This document shows, one piece after another, positions 9,589-17,377 of a DNA stretch of 64,000 nt. The translations under genes were made by a program, and so were the position numbers. The notes below the pieces were generated by a model. It was not told where the DNA came from, did not search any database, and was given only the letters and a program-made list of their open reading frames with translations. The stretch's first letter is position 1; each line of letters opens with the position of its first letter. The stretch is taken from assembly GCA_903922605.1 (NCBI GenBank), contig CAIXUG010000061.1, positions 62,001 through 126,000 on the forward strand. Direction: 5' to 3'. Source of the stretch: an uncultured Verrucomicrobiota bacterium (GTDB taxonomy: Bacteria > Verrucomicrobiota > Verrucomicrobiia > Limisphaerales > UBA9464).

Positions 9589-10811
9589 CTGCCTTCCGTT
9601 GCCGCTCCTGCGGTTCCAACCATGGCCGGCTGGTGCTCGACCTCGGTCTCCAGCCGCTGGCTAACAATCTCCTCAGCGAGGCCGACCTGGCCAGGCCTGA
9701 ACCGAAGTTTCCGCTGCGGCTGGCCCTGTGCGAGGGATGCTGGCTGCTGCAGATCACCGACATTGTGCCGCCGGTCCAGCTGTTCAGCGAATACCTCTAC
9801 TTTTCCTCGTTCAGCGACGCCCTGTTGCGTCACGCGGCGGAGGCGGTCGCCAAGCACCGGCGCGATTGCTCCTTGGGGGCGGACAGCTTCGTCGTCGAAA
9901 TCGCCAGCAACGACGGTTACCTGCTCAAGAACTTTGTCGCCGCCGGCATCCCCTGTCTCGGCGTCGAGCCGGCGGAGAACATCGCCAAGGTGGCGATCGG
10001 GCGCGGCGTTCCCACCGTCTCGCGCTTCTTTGGCCGGGAATCCTCGACCGAACTCGTGCAGCAGGAACACCAGGCCGACCTCATCCTCGGCAACAACGTC
10101 TTCGCCCATGCGCCGGACACGAATGATTTTGTTGCGGGACTCGCGACCCTGCTCAAACCCAACGGCCGTATCGCCCTGGAGTTTCCCTACGCCTGCGACC
10201 TGATCGAGCACATCGAGTTCGACACCGTCTATCACGAGCACGTCTTCTACTTCACGCTCACGGCGCTGCTCCCCCTCTTCGGCCGGCACGGCCTGGAAAT
10301 CTTCGACGTGGAACGGCTCCCCATCCATGGCGGCTCGCTGCGGCTTTACGCCGCCCATGGCGGAGCCCAGCCGATCCGGCCCTCCGTCGCGGCTTTGGTG
10401 GAGGAGGAACAAGCGAAAGGCGTCGCCTCCCCGCGCTATTACGATGACTTTGGCGACCGCGTGCGGGGCATCCGCCAAGACCTCGTGACGTTGGTTCACC
10501 GGCTCAAGGCGGAAGGCAGGTCCATTGCCGCCTACGGTGCGTCGGCCAAGGGCAGCACGCTGCTGAACTATTATGGGCTCGGACGCGAGACGCTGGATTT
10601 CGTCGCCGACCGCAGCACGGCCAAGCAAGGCCGCCTGACGCCGGGCACACATCTGCCGATCGTCGCCGCCGAAGAGCTCGTCCGGCGCCGGCCGGATTAT
10701 GCGCTGCTGCTCACCTGGAATTTCGCCGAGGAGATCCTGAGGCAGCAGCAGGCCTATCGTGACGCCGGCGGCCGGTTCATCGTGCCCCTGCCTGAAGTAC
10801 GGACAGTTTAG
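9585..10811 (+). CDS. Sugar C-methyltransferase (NovU/TylCIII type)
   Basis: 408 residues. An N-terminal zinc-binding domain (CRSCGS and LCEGCW, two CxxC pairs) leads into a SAM-binding Rossmann fold (VVEIASNDGYLL, LGNNVFAHAPD). Then come the family's FDTVYHEHVFYF active-site segment and a C-terminal Rossmann-like domain (AAYGASAKGSTLLNYYG). This order matches the Methyltransf_13/23/14 enzymes that add a methyl branch to a 4-keto nucleotide sugar. Its position directly after rfbG suggests CDP-4-keto-6-deoxyglucose or an epimer as substrate. The ATG at 9585 overlaps the rfbG stop. The carbon methylated cannot be told from sequence. Confidence 0.92.
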   Translation: MTAFRCRSCGSNHGRLVLDLGLQPLANNLLSEADLARPEPKFPLRLALCEGCWLLQITDIVPPVQLFSEYLYFSSFSDALLRHAAEAVAKHRRDCSLGADSFVVEIASNDGYLLKNFVAAGIPCLGVEPAENIAKVAIGRGVPTVSRFFGRESSTELVQQEHQADLILGNNVFAHAPDTNDFVAGLATLLKPNGRIALEFPYACDLIEHIEFDTVYHEHVFYFTLTALLPLFGRHGLEIFDVERLPIHGGSLRLYAAHGGAQPIRPSVAALVEEEQAKGVASPRYYDDFGDRVRGIRQDLVTLVHRLKAEGRSIAAYGASAKGSTLLNYYGLGRETLDFVADRSTAKQGRLTPGTHLPIVAAEELVRRRPDYALLLTWNFAEEILRQQQAYRDAGGRFIVPLPEVRTV

Positions 10812-10817
10812 CGCGCC

Positions 10818-11357
10818 ATGCGTTTCACCCCCGCCAGCCTCGAAGGTGCGTGGCTCATCGACCTGGAGCCGCGCGTGGATGAGCGTGGATTTTTTGCGCG
10901 CACGTTCTGCGAGGAGGAGTTCGCCGCGCACGGCCTCAACATCCGCTGGCCCCAGGCCAATCTTACCCTCACCCGGCAGCGCGGGATGATCCGGGGAATG
11001 CACTGGCAGGCCGAACCCCGGCCCGAGGTGAAGCTGGTCCGCTGCGCGGTCGGCGCGATTTGGGATGTGGTGGTGGATGTGCGACCCGGGTCGCCCACCT
11101 TTGGCCGGTGGACCGCCCACGAACTGACCGCCGAAAACGGCCGCCAGCTCTACATCCCGGCGGGATTTGCCCACGGCTTCCAATGCCTCGCCGACAACAG
11201 TGAGGTGGCCTACCTGATGGGTGATTTCTACGCTCCCGACCTCGCGCGCGGGCTGCGCTGGGATGATCCTGCGGTCGGAATCAACTGGCCGCTGCCCAAC
11301 CCCGTGCTGTCAGAGCGTGACCGGCAGTTGCCGCCGCTTGGCTCAGCAATCCTCTAG
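10818..11357 (+). CDS. rfbC: NDP-4-keto-6-deoxyhexose 3,5-epimerase (RmlC-like)
   Basis: 179 residues, the length of RmlC cupin epimerases. Conserved pieces are DERGFFARTF, the catalytic-His segment RGMHWQ, VRCAVGAIWDVVVDVR, PAGFAHGFQCL (the usual P-x-G-x-AHGF) and RGLRWDDP. The classical enzyme epimerises C3 and C5 of dTDP-4-keto-6-deoxyglucose; in this setting the CDP-linked and possibly C-methylated ketosugar is the likelier substrate (inference). Six bp separate it from the methyltransferase. A 200-bp gap with no clear terminator follows. Confidence 0.93.
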   Translation: MRFTPASLEGAWLIDLEPRVDERGFFARTFCEEEFAAHGLNIRWPQANLTLTRQRGMIRGMHWQAEPRPEVKLVRCAVGAIWDVVVDVRPGSPTFGRWTAHELTAENGRQLYIPAGFAHGFQCLADNSEVAYLMGDFYAPDLARGLRWDDPAVGINWPLPNPVLSERDRQLPPLGSAIL

Positions 11358-11557
11358 CTATTTCTGAGTATTTCACTAGGTTATCGATGTCGACTTGAGA
11401 ACATCCGCAATGCCTTGACGAAGGCATCGAGCAAATCAAGGTAACATGGATCGAAGCCGCCCCGCGGGCCGAAAGTCAGTCTGGAGGCAATTCGTAAGCA
11501 TGCCGAAGACTGGCAACAAAAGTGCTTACCTGCTTTTTGCGACATAAATTCCCGATT

Positions 11558-12409
11558 ATGACCAAGCGGACAAGTTTGCATCAGAGACTTAGGCTTGCCA
11601 ATGGGTTTACCCTGATTGAGCTGCTGATCGTCATCGCCATCATTGCGATTCTTGCCGCCCTACTGCTGCCAGCCCTCAGCAAGGCCCGTGAGCAAGCCAA
11701 CCGGACGGTCTGCAAATCCAATCTACGCCAGTTCGGAGTGGCCATCACCCTGTATGCCAATGACAATCGGGACCGGCTGATGCAAACCATCCTCAGCTAC
11801 AGCGGATACCGTTATCCTGTAGCTGCCTTCATGTACAAGGCGGACGGTCTGTACATGGGGGATGGGCAGCTCTTTTTCAATGCCGAGACCATTCGGGACT
11901 ACACCACCGGGGTAAACACCAACAAACTGGAAGTCAGCGGGATATGGTGGTGCCCCAGTTCACCCGTCGAAGTGCAACGGCCGCTCATCAAGGCGGGATA
12001 TGAGGCCGTCCGCTATTTCCAAGCCTCCTATTCCTACTATGCCGAGTCGGAAAGTTGGGAACCCGGCGTCATCGACCGCCATACCGACCTAACGGATAAG
12101 CAGTTGGATCCGCAACGGCTACTGATGTCCGACAGCTGGTTTCATTGGTGGGGAAACGATGCCTGGTTCTACAATCACGGCGATCCCCGGCCCGCCCTGC
12201 ATTACCCGGGGACCCCGTCGTGGTTGCGCGTTGGCACCCCGCTCATGGCTGGCCAGCACCATCTGTACGGTGATGGCCGGGTCGTGTGGCGCAAGGCCAA
12301 GGGGCTCGATCTGAGCACCCTGCCCGGATACGCCAAAGGGGTAGGGGAGGTCAAAGGCATCGCGAATGAGGGGTCTTACTACATCCTCCCCGAAGGTGCC
12401 AGTCTGTGA
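11558..12409 (+). CDS. Prepilin-type N-terminal cleavage/methylation protein (pseudopilin-like)
   Basis: 283 residues. A short basic leader precedes the type IV prepilin cleavage site [19 protein letters not shown] with the conserved Glu+5, followed by [20 protein letters not shown], the hallmark of the large verrucomicrobial/planctomycetal prepilin family. The C-terminus has the [11 protein letters not shown] stretch resembling the H-x9-DG motif. Probably exported, processed by a prepilin peptidase and held in the membrane; function unknown. I chose the ATG at 11558 because it gives a normal-length leader. Its stop overlaps the GTG of the next sugar gene (GTGA), which is odd for a prepilin and places it in the polysaccharide transcript. 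Confidence 0.93.
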   Translation: MTKRTSLHQRLRLANGFTLIELLIVIAIIAILAALLLPALSKAREQANRTVCKSNLRQFGVAITLYANDNRDRLMQTILSYSGYRYPVAAFMYKADGLYMGDGQLFFNAETIRDYTTGVNTNKLEVSGIWWCPSSPVEVQRPLIKAGYEAVRYFQASYSYYAESESWEPGVIDRHTDLTDKQLDPQRLLMSDSWFHWWGNDAWFYNHGDPRPALHYPGTPSWLRVGTPLMAGQHHLYGDGRVVWRKAKGLDLSTLPGYAKGVGEVKGIANEGSYYILPEGASL

Positions 12410-13287
12410 GATTGCTCCTTACCGGCGGCAGCGGATTCCTCGGTTCTGCCCTGGCCCGCGCCGCGGCGGACCGTGGCCACTCAGTGGCGGTGCTCTCTCG
12501 TGATGTGACAAACCGCCAAAATTCGCGCCTCACCTGGTTGACCGGGGGTCTGGCCGAACCGCCCTGGGCCGAAATCACCCGATTCGCGCCCGAAGCGTGC
12601 GTCCACGCCGCGTGGATCACCACTCCGGGCGTGTATCTAAAAGCGCCCGAGAATCATCATTGGGTGAGGTGGAGCTTGGAGTTTCTCAATCGGCTGCCGG
12701 CCTTGGGTGTCCGGCAACTCGTCGCTCTCGGGACCTGCATCGAGTACCAGATCACCGGTCAACCGCTGCGCGAGGATGTGACTCCGCTCGGGCCCACTTC
12801 GACCTATGCGCGGTGCAAATGCGACCTGCATGAATGGTTGCGGCGCAGTCCGGATCTCGCAGGCACCGCTCTAGCGTGGGCACGGATCTTCTACCCTTAC
12901 GGCGAAGGTGAGCATCCGGCACGACTGGCCAGCTCCCTCATCAGCCGCCTGTCGCATGGCGAGTCAGTAGTGCTCAAGACTCCCGGCAGCGTGAAGGACT
13001 ACATCCACGCGGACGATGTGGCCACGGCGCTGCTGGCGCTGCTGGAACGGGGCTTCAACGGCCCCATCAACATCGGCACCGGTGAAGGTGTGGCCGTGGA
13101 AACCATCGCCCGCAACCTCGCCGGAATGCTGGGCCATCCGGAACTGGTGGAGGTGCCCGCGCATCCCGTCGCGGACCCGCTGGATTTCGTGGTGGCCGAC
13201 GCGGGCCGGCTGCATTCGCTGGGCTGGCGGCCACAGGTGACGCTTGCGGCGGGACTGCGGCGACTGGTACAGGCACGCCGTCCATGA
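12406..13287 (+). CDS. NAD(P)-dependent nucleotide-sugar epimerase/reductase (extended SDR)
   Basis: 293 residues with a GTG start at 12406, immediately before the Rossmann motif [13 protein letters not shown]. The SDR active site is seen as [10 protein letters not shown] and YARCK (YxxxK), followed by [15 protein letters not shown] and [12 protein letters not shown]. Given the pathway, a likely role is reduction of the 4-keto group of the C-methylated CDP-sugar, the last step before transfer; 4-epimerisation is the alternative. Its stop overlaps the start of the next methyltransferase by ATGA. Confidence 0.9.
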   Translation: MRLLLTGGSGFLGSALARAAADRGHSVAVLSRDVTNRQNSRLTWLTGGLAEPPWAEITRFAPEACVHAAWITTPGVYLKAPENHHWVRWSLEFLNRLPALGVRQLVALGTCIEYQITGQPLREDVTPLGPTSTYARCKCDLHEWLRRSPDLAGTALAWARIFYPYGEGEHPARLASSLISRLSHGESVVLKTPGSVKDYIHADDVATALLALLERGFNGPINIGTGEGVAVETIARNLAGMLGHPELVEVPAHPVADPLDFVVADAGRLHSLGWRPQVTLAAGLRRLVQARRP

Positions 13288-14438
13288 CGCCACGCCCCGA
13301 CTGTCCCGGCTGCGGAAGCACCAAGCTGTCCGCCCTGTTCCGCCTGCCCCGGCAGCCCGTGGTGCTGAATTACCGCTTTCGCAACGCCGAGGCGGCCAGC
13401 CGTGTGCCGCGACACGACGTGACGTTGAGGCAGTGCCGCGGTTGCGGCCTGGTCTTCAACGCGACCTTCAATCCGGCGCTGATCCCTTATGACGAAAATT
13501 ACGAGAACCGCCAGTGCTTCTCGCCAGCCTTTGGCGCCCATCTGGAAACCCTGGCCAAGGCATTGACGAAGCGGAACGGGCTGCGCGGCGGACGAATCTT
13601 GGAAGTGGGCTGTGGCAAGGGCGATTTTCTGCGGCTGCTGTGTGGCGTCGCCTCAGCCGGTGGCGAAGGTTATGACACCTCGTACGAACCGCGCACCGAG
13701 CCGGAACCGCCCGGGCTGAGCTTCCACCCCCGCTACGTGAGCGCGTCGGATGTCACCCAGCCCTTCGACGCGGTGATCTGCCGGCACGTGGTCGAGCACG
13801 TGCCGGAGATCGGCGCCTTTCTGCGTGACCTCCACGCAATTGCCGTCGCGGCGGGCGATCCGGTGGTGGTGCTGGAGACCCCGCGCTTCGAATGGATCGT
13901 GGAACAGCTCAGCCTGTGGGACGTGTTCTACGAGCATTGCAATTACTTCCCGACCACCACGCTCGCGCACCTGTGCCGGCTCGCCGGGTTTCGGGTGGCC
14001 CATCAGCGGGCGGTGTTCGGGGCGCAATACCAGACACTGGAGCTGAAACTGGCACGTACCAGTCGCCGGCTGGTGGCGCCCGGAATTCCAGCACCAGCCC
14101 GGCTGGCCAGTTTCGCCCGGCGTGCCCGACGACATCTCGACCTGTTGACCAGGCGTTTTGCCAAGGCGAGAGACGGACGCGGCTGGGCCGTATGGGGCGC
14201 GGGAGCCAAGGGCGTTGCACTGGTGAACCTGCTGCGGTTAAAACCGGCCTGCGTGGTGGATTCCAACCCCGCCAAACAAGGCGGAATGCTGCCCGGAACC
14301 AAGGTGCCGATTGTGGCCCCCGAGGATGCGCGACTGGCCCGCCTGGGCCTCATCGTGATTGCCAACCCGAACTATGCCGCCGAGATTCGCGCGGTTCTCG
14401 ACCAGCGCGGCTTCACCGGCCGCACGCTCACGCTCTAG
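13284..14438 (+). CDS. Second class I SAM methyltransferase of the sugar C-methyltransferase type
   Basis: 384 residues. It has the same three-part layout as the 9585 gene: zinc domain (CPGCGST, CRGCGLVF), SAM fold (ILEVGCGKGDFLRLL, CRHVVEHVPE), the YEHCNYFPTTTL segment and a C-terminal Rossmann domain (WAVWGAGAKGVALVN). It is diverged from the first copy: HEHV is replaced by YEHC and the N-terminal linker is longer. It may methylate a different carbon or a different sugar. Coupled upstream by ATGA; the next gene starts 3 bp after its stop. Confidence 0.88.
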   Translation: MTPRPDCPGCGSTKLSALFRLPRQPVVLNYRFRNAEAASRVPRHDVTLRQCRGCGLVFNATFNPALIPYDENYENRQCFSPAFGAHLETLAKALTKRNGLRGGRILEVGCGKGDFLRLLCGVASAGGEGYDTSYEPRTEPEPPGLSFHPRYVSASDVTQPFDAVICRHVVEHVPEIGAFLRDLHAIAVAAGDPVVVLETPRFEWIVEQLSLWDVFYEHCNYFPTTTLAHLCRLAGFRVAHQRAVFGAQYQTLELKLARTSRRLVAPGIPAPARLASFARRARRHLDLLTRRFAKARDGRGWAVWGAGAKGVALVNLLRLKPACVVDSNPAKQGGMLPGTKVPIVAPEDARLARLGLIVIANPNYAAEIRAVLDQRGFTGRTLTL

Positions 14439-14441
14439 TTC

Positions 14442-15218
14442 ATGAAGCTCACCATTGATACCGACCAGAAGACGCTCGTTCACGAGACGGCCGCCGGACG
14501 CGAGGAGGTTCCGCTGTATTCCGACCGGGCATTCGATCTCATCGCCGAACAATGGGTCAAGGTTGGCTGGAACCAGCGCTATTCCTACACGTTCTCCTGG
14601 ATGGGCCGTCCGATCATTCAGCTCCCCGAGGACATGGTTCGCACCCAGGAGGTCATCTACCACGTCAAACCGGACGTGATTCTAGAGACCGGCGTCGCCC
14701 ATGGCGGGTCGCTCATCTTCTACGCCTCGCTTTGCAAGGCTCTCGGCAAGGGCCGCGTGATCGGCATCGACATTGAGATTCGTTCGCACAACCGGCAAGC
14801 CATCGAAGCACATGAGCTGGCTTCCTACATCACGCTGATCGAAGGCAGCTCGACCGCGCCGGAGACGGTAGCCCAGGCCAAATCGCTCGTGAAACCGGGC
14901 GAGACCGTCCTGGTGCTCCTCGACTCGAACCACACCAGGCAGCATGTGCTCGACGAGCTGGCGGCCTACCACGACCTCGTTACCCCCGGTTCCTACATCG
15001 TCGCCACCGACGGCCTCATGAAGGATCTCCACGATGTGCCGCGGGGCCAGCCGGAGTGGACCTGGGACCATCCCACTGCGGCGGCAGCCGAATTTGCCGC
15101 CAGCCATCTGGATTTCGTCGTCGAGCAGCCGGCATGGCCCTTCAACGAGAGCGGTCTCACGCGGAACCTCACCCACTGGCCCGGCGCCTGGCTGCGGCGC
15201 ACTGGTTGGGCGCGATGA
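14442..15218 (+). CDS. CmcI-family SAM-dependent protein (cephalosporin hydroxylase-like)
   Basis: 258 residues. The fold is recognisable from ILETGVAHGGSLIFYASL (SAM motif I), VIGIDIEIRSHNR (acidic residue after strand 2) and VLLDSNHTRQHVLDELAAY (metal-binding DSNH). Members of this family sit in many O-antigen and rhamnolipid-type clusters and are probably O-methyltransferases despite the hydroxylase name. In this cluster a sugar O-methylation role is the simplest reading (inference). Three bp downstream of the previous gene. Confidence 0.85.
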   Translation: MKLTIDTDQKTLVHETAAGREEVPLYSDRAFDLIAEQWVKVGWNQRYSYTFSWMGRPIIQLPEDMVRTQEVIYHVKPDVILETGVAHGGSLIFYASLCKALGKGRVIGIDIEIRSHNRQAIEAHELASYITLIEGSSTAPETVAQAKSLVKPGETVLVLLDSNHTRQHVLDELAAYHDLVTPGSYIVATDGLMKDLHDVPRGQPEWTWDHPTAAAAEFAASHLDFVVEQPAWPFNESGLTRNLTHWPGAWLRRTGWAR

Positions 15219-15325
15219 CCACGATACCGGCGTTTGCCGTCGTCTGGAAGGAGGGCAATGGTCGCCGATTTATTCTTGGTTCGCCCCGCGCCTCGCGTCA
15301 GGCTGGCAACACAAAGCGATATCGC

Positions 15326-16165
15326 ATGATTGCCAAAGACAGCCTCGAAGAACGCGTACGAAATGTCCCGTTCTGGTTCCATTCAATTGATCTGGGCCAG
15401 GGGATCGTGACCCCCGGAATCAAGACACCCGCAGCGCTGAAAAAGGAGACCGAGCGGCTGCGTTTTCCCGACCTTCGTGGAAAATCCGTGTTGGACATCA
15501 ACACTTGGGACGGGTTCTACGCCTACACTGCCGAGCGGCTGGGCGCCGCCTCCGTAACCGCGCTTGATTTCTACATGTGGGCGATGGATCTCGGAGAGCA
15601 CTGGAACTACATCCAGGAATGCCGGGCCAAGGGGGTTTATCCCAAACGCTACGAGACGATGCCCTACTACAAGCCGGCGGAGCTTCCCGGCAAGTGCGGG
15701 TTTGACCTCGCGCACGAGGTTTTGGACAGCAAGGCGAAGGCGGTTGTCGGGGATTTCATGGAGATGGACCTGGAAAAGCTCGGCCAGTTCGACGTGGTTT
15801 TCTTCCTCGGCACCCTTTATCACATGGAGAATGCTCTGGAATCGTTGAAACGACTCTCCCGGGTCACCAAGGAGGTTGCGGTCATCGAAACGCAAGCCTC
15901 GGAATTCCCGGGTTTCGCCTCCCAGTCGGTGGTACAATTTTTTGAGGCGGGGGAATTGAATGGCGATTCCTCGAATTGGTGGGCACCCAACCTCACCGCG
16001 CTTGCCGCCATGTGCCGCACGGCCGGCTTTCGGAGGGTTGAGGTCGTCCGCGGCCCCGACATCTGGTCGCACTCAACCCCGCTGGCACTCCTTAAGAACC
16101 TGGTCCTATCCAAAAAGCTTTCAAGGGTCTGGAGTTACCGAGCCATCGTCCACGCGTGGAAATAG
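15326..16165 (+). CDS. CmoB-like / DUF1698 methyltransferase
   Basis: 279 residues from the ATG at 15326. The family pattern is clear: VPFWFHSIDLGQGIVTPG, VLDINTWDGFYAYTAERLGA, VFFLGTLYHMENALESL and a C-terminal GFRRVEVV. CmoB makes the cmo5U34 tRNA modification, but CmoB-like proteins inside polysaccharide clusters are usually assigned to glycan methylation; a tRNA role is not supported here. The start is uncertain: an in-frame ATG at 15215 overlaps the previous stop as ATGA and would give 316 residues, but the extra 37 residues show no family similarity. Neither start has a good Shine-Dalgarno. Confidence 0.85.
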   Translation: MIAKDSLEERVRNVPFWFHSIDLGQGIVTPGIKTPAALKKETERLRFPDLRGKSVLDINTWDGFYAYTAERLGAASVTALDFYMWAMDLGEHWNYIQECRAKGVYPKRYETMPYYKPAELPGKCGFDLAHEVLDSKAKAVVGDFMEMDLEKLGQFDVVFFLGTLYHMENALESLKRLSRVTKEVAVIETQASEFPGFASQSVVQFFEAGELNGDSSNWWAPNLTALAAMCRTAGFRRVEVVRGPDIWSHSTPLALLKNLVLSKKLSRVWSYRAIVHAWK

Positions 16166-16296
16166 CCGGACAATTTACAAGATGTCGTGGAAGGCTTGAT
16201 TCTTTGCCCGCCAGAGGCCACGGCCCCAGTGCTGCCAAGTTCCATTTTCCCCAATTGCGACCGCGCGGGGCGGCATAGACAGCTTTCTGACCTTTG

Positions 16297-17373
16297 ATGA
16301 CCGAGCCATTTTTCAGCGTCCTCCTGCCCACGAAAAACCGGTCGGAAATTCTGCCGGGAGCCATCCAAAGCGCACTCGACCAGACGTTCGCTGACTTCGA
16401 GCTGGTGGTCTCGGACAACGATGACTCGCCCACCGCAACGCGCGATGTCGTGGCCGGCTTCAAGGATCCGCGCATCCGTTACATCCGGACTTCCGGAGCG
16501 CTGGCCATGCACGAGAACTGGGACAACGCCTTCCAGCACGCCAGCGGAGAACAGGTGCTTGTGCTGGAAGACAAGATGCGTCTAGTGCCCAATGCACTGG
16601 AGATCCTCCACGCCGCCGTCCTCGCGGAAAGCGCCGTGATCTCCTTTCCAGTCACCTTCATCAAGGGTGAGAAACTGGGAACATTGGGCCGCCCGCCCGC
16701 GCGCCGGAGTTGGAGGAGCACTGACATTATTGATGGATTCTGCCGCTTCCAACCGGATGCTTTCGACCTGGTTCCGAAGGGGCTGGATTGCTGCGCCCCG
16801 CGTAAACTGCTGGAGCGCATCAAGTCGGAGAGTCTGACCGGATTCCTGTTTTCGCATGTCTGTCCGGACTATTCGTTCGGGTTCATGGTATTGTCGCGTA
16901 CGGACCGGATCGTCCGACTGGACCGCCCGCTGATTTATGTGCCCAACAATTGGATGTGGGCCGGGAAGTATTCCAACGGGCAGGCGACCTACCGCAAAGA
17001 CGCCCTGATCCGCCGATTCATGAAGGATCTCCCGGTCACGCCCGCCGACATCATCGAACGCGTGCCGGTCAAGGCTCAGTACCTCTGGGTCAACATGGTG
17101 CTCTACGATTTCTTCACGAAGTACCGGCGCCCCGGTCATCAGCCCGAGGTCAGCTGGACCGACTATCATGCTTTCGTGAAGACCCTGATCCTGCTCGGCC
17201 GCAAACTGGGGGCGGACATGGACGAGGAACGCACCGCCGTCCACGCGTCCCTCCGGCAACGGGGCTGGCTTTTCCGTCTGCAAGTCATTGTGAAATTCTG
17301 GCAGCACCTCTTTCTGGCCGCCCGCCGGGCATTGGTGGGCCGCCTCACCGCTGGCCGCGAGCACAAGTCCTGA
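16297..17373 (+). CDS. Family 2 glycosyltransferase
   Basis: 358 residues. GT-A fold: FSVLLPTKNRSEILPGAI at the N-terminus, ELVVSDNDDSPTATRDV for nucleotide binding, ENWDNAFQHASGEQVLVLEDK (the acidic metal site appears as EDK rather than DxD), then VPNNWMW and a basic C-terminus. It probably adds a sugar of the cluster to a growing glycan at the inner membrane; donor and acceptor unknown. Start ATG at 16297. The next gene follows after 4 bp. Confidence 0.88.
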   Translation: MTEPFFSVLLPTKNRSEILPGAIQSALDQTFADFELVVSDNDDSPTATRDVVAGFKDPRIRYIRTSGALAMHENWDNAFQHASGEQVLVLEDKMRLVPNALEILHAAVLAESAVISFPVTFIKGEKLGTLGRPPARRSWRSTDIIDGFCRFQPDAFDLVPKGLDCCAPRKLLERIKSESLTGFLFSHVCPDYSFGFMVLSRTDRIVRLDRPLIYVPNNWMWAGKYSNGQATYRKDALIRRFMKDLPVTPADIIERVPVKAQYLWVNMVLYDFFTKYRRPGHQPEVSWTDYHAFVKTLILLGRKLGADMDEERTAVHASLRQRGWLFRLQVIVKFWQHLFLAARRALVGRLTAGREHKS

Positions 17374-17377
17374 AGCC

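Noticed and set aside
9528-11183. A 551-codon minus-strand open frame across the C-methyltransferase and rfbC
   Set aside because: Both plus-strand genes have complete catalytic motifs and ATGA coupling; the minus frame crosses two genes and has no recognisable fold.
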